NCBI GenBank assembly: GCA_024642065.1
Contig: JAHEBW010000045.1
Location: 62,001-126,000 of the forward strand
Length of the DNA: 64,000 nt
Direction: 5' to 3'
Origin: Polynucleobacter sp.
GTDB lineage: Bacteria; Pseudomonadota; Gammaproteobacteria; Burkholderiales; Burkholderiaceae
Shown: piece after piece, positions 63,207 to 64,000 of the stretch
Layout: each line of letters opens with the position of its first letter
Numbering within the stretch: position 1 is the first letter of the stretch
Made by a program: the position numbers and the translations under genes
Notes under the pieces: model-generated
The model's database searches: none
Seen by the model: the letters and a program-made list of their open reading frames with translations, nothing else
What the model was told of the DNA's origin: nothing

Positions 63207-63975
63207 TATAGTCCTGCACTGGGATATCCTGCGCCCTTAATCCAAGAACCTCATCAGACAGCCCCAACTGATCTTTCACTGAAGAAAGGTTGTTTCTGAG
63301 AACTTTACGGCGCTGTGCAAATGCCATCAAAACCAAAGACTCTAGCGAACGATATTCTTCAGCGCTCAACTTTAGATCTTTTCTTGGAATCATTTTTACA
63401 ACAGCAGAATCCACCTTAGGCGGCGGATCAAATGCGTCAGGCGGAACATCTAAGACATTCTCCATATGGTATCTAGATTGCAACATCACAGACAAGCGAC
63501 TGTACTCTGAATCACCATGCTGAGCCACCATTCGCTCAATCACCTCTGCTTGCAACATAAATACCTGCTCATCAACAATATCAGCAGCAGACATTAAATG
63601 GAATAACAAAGGTGAAGAAATGTTGTAGGGCAAGTTTCCGACTATCTTGACCCTAGCAAGCGAATTACTTTGTTGCAGTTGCTGTTTTGCCCCACTAGCC
63701 CAAGCCAAAAAATCAAACTTCAGAGCATCCGCCTCATGAATAGTGAGATTTGCAATCGATTCGTTTTTCCAACGCTTAACCAAGTCTCTGTCTAACTCAA
63801 CAACTGACATTTGATTTAAGGAAGCTAACAATGGTCGCGTCATGGCGCCTAAGCCTGGACCAATCTCGATCACTGCATCCTCTGGGTCAGGCTCTATAGC
63901 TCTGACAATGGCATGGATGATGCCACTATCAACTAAAAAGTGCTGTCCGAAACGTTTACGAGCCTGATGTGCCAC
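63175..63975 (-). CDS. rsmA: 16S rRNA (adenine1518-N6/adenine1519-N6)-dimethyltransferase
   Basis: 266 residues, KsgA family. N-terminal RKRFGQHFLVDSGI, SAM-binding VIEIGPGLGAMTRPL, catalytic NLPYNISSPLLF, and C-terminal VPPDAFDPPPKVDSAVV. Dimethylates A1518 and A1519 in 16S rRNA. Start ATG at 63975; its promoter or upstream partner gene lies beyond the window. Overlaps the plsC 3' end by 32 bp. Confidence 0.97.
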   Translation of the reverse strand: MAHQARKRFGQHFLVDSGIIHAIVRAIEPDPEDAVIEIGPGLGAMTRPLLASLNQMSVVELDRDLVKRWKNESIANLTIHEADALKFDFLAWASGAKQQLQQSNSLARVKIVGNLPYNISSPLLFHLMSAADIVDEQVFMLQAEVIERMVAQHGDSEYSRLSVMLQSRYHMENVLDVPPDAFDPPPKVDSAVVKMIPRKDLKLSAEEYRSLESLVLMAFAQRRKVLRNNLSSVKDQLGLSDEVLGLRAQDIPVQDYINWACKLAHQ

Positions 63976-64000
63976 GACTATTCCTTGCCATTTTTTCGGC

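Overview
The window looks like a chromosome segment of a Polynucleobacter-like betaproteobacterium (Burkholderiaceae). The grounds are the moderately AT-rich sequence, transhydrogenase split into three genes, the run pgk-pyk-fba-purC-purE-purK-tsaC, the recA-recX and sucC-sucD blocks close together, and miaB-ybeY-corC-lnt-glyQ-glyS-gmhB-plsC facing rsmA. The genus is an inference from gene content and order; no database was searched.

Layout. 1-2.6 kb: pntAA (partial), pntAB, pntB. 2.6-8.7 kb: integrative element E1, inserted in the 3' end of pntB. 8.7-11.2 kb: a small basic ORF, then groEL-groES under a CIRCE operator. 11.3-16 kb: a degenerate EAL protein, a two-component pair and dacB. 16-23.4 kb: a leftward operon for tRNA modification, purine synthesis and lower glycolysis. 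23.8-28.6 kb: ilvE, waaF, an M48 protease, moaC. 28.6-34.4 kb: pilin, TerC, sucCD, DUF2889, recX, recA with a LexA box. 34.6-38.8 kb: OmpR-type two-component system, DUF4212 protein and an MHS-type transporter. 39-42.4 kb: DUF6352 protein, a winged-helix regulator, a frameshifted outer-membrane protein gene and two lipoproteins. 42.5-54.1 kb: integrative element E2, inserted in tRNA-Met(CAT). 54.2-64 kb: DsrE-like protein, then housekeeping genes through rsmA.

The most notable content is the pair E1 (about 6.1 kb) and E2 (about 11.5 kb). Both have target-site direct repeats at their ends, a tyrosine integrase just inside one end, a nearly identical serine recombinase just inside the other end facing inward, and a shared module in between. 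The two tyrosine integrases are not evidently close and use different targets (pntB 3' end versus tRNA-Met). The shared module is a roughly 470-nt sequence with many perfect stems, some kept by compensatory or wobble changes, followed by a small DNA-binding-like protein gene, an antisense small ORF that overlaps its 3' end, and a conserved 62-residue protein gene. No relaxase, replication or phage structural gene was recognised in either element. E1 carries a periplasmic alpha-carbonic anhydrase; E2 carries several secreted or lipoprotein genes, a J-domain protein and an operon encoding a zinc-ribbon membrane protein, an HNH-HIT fusion and a second HNH nuclease, which is a defence candidate. 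E1 and E2 lie in opposite orientation, so their shared parts are inverted repeats that bracket about 34-43 kb of core chromosome.
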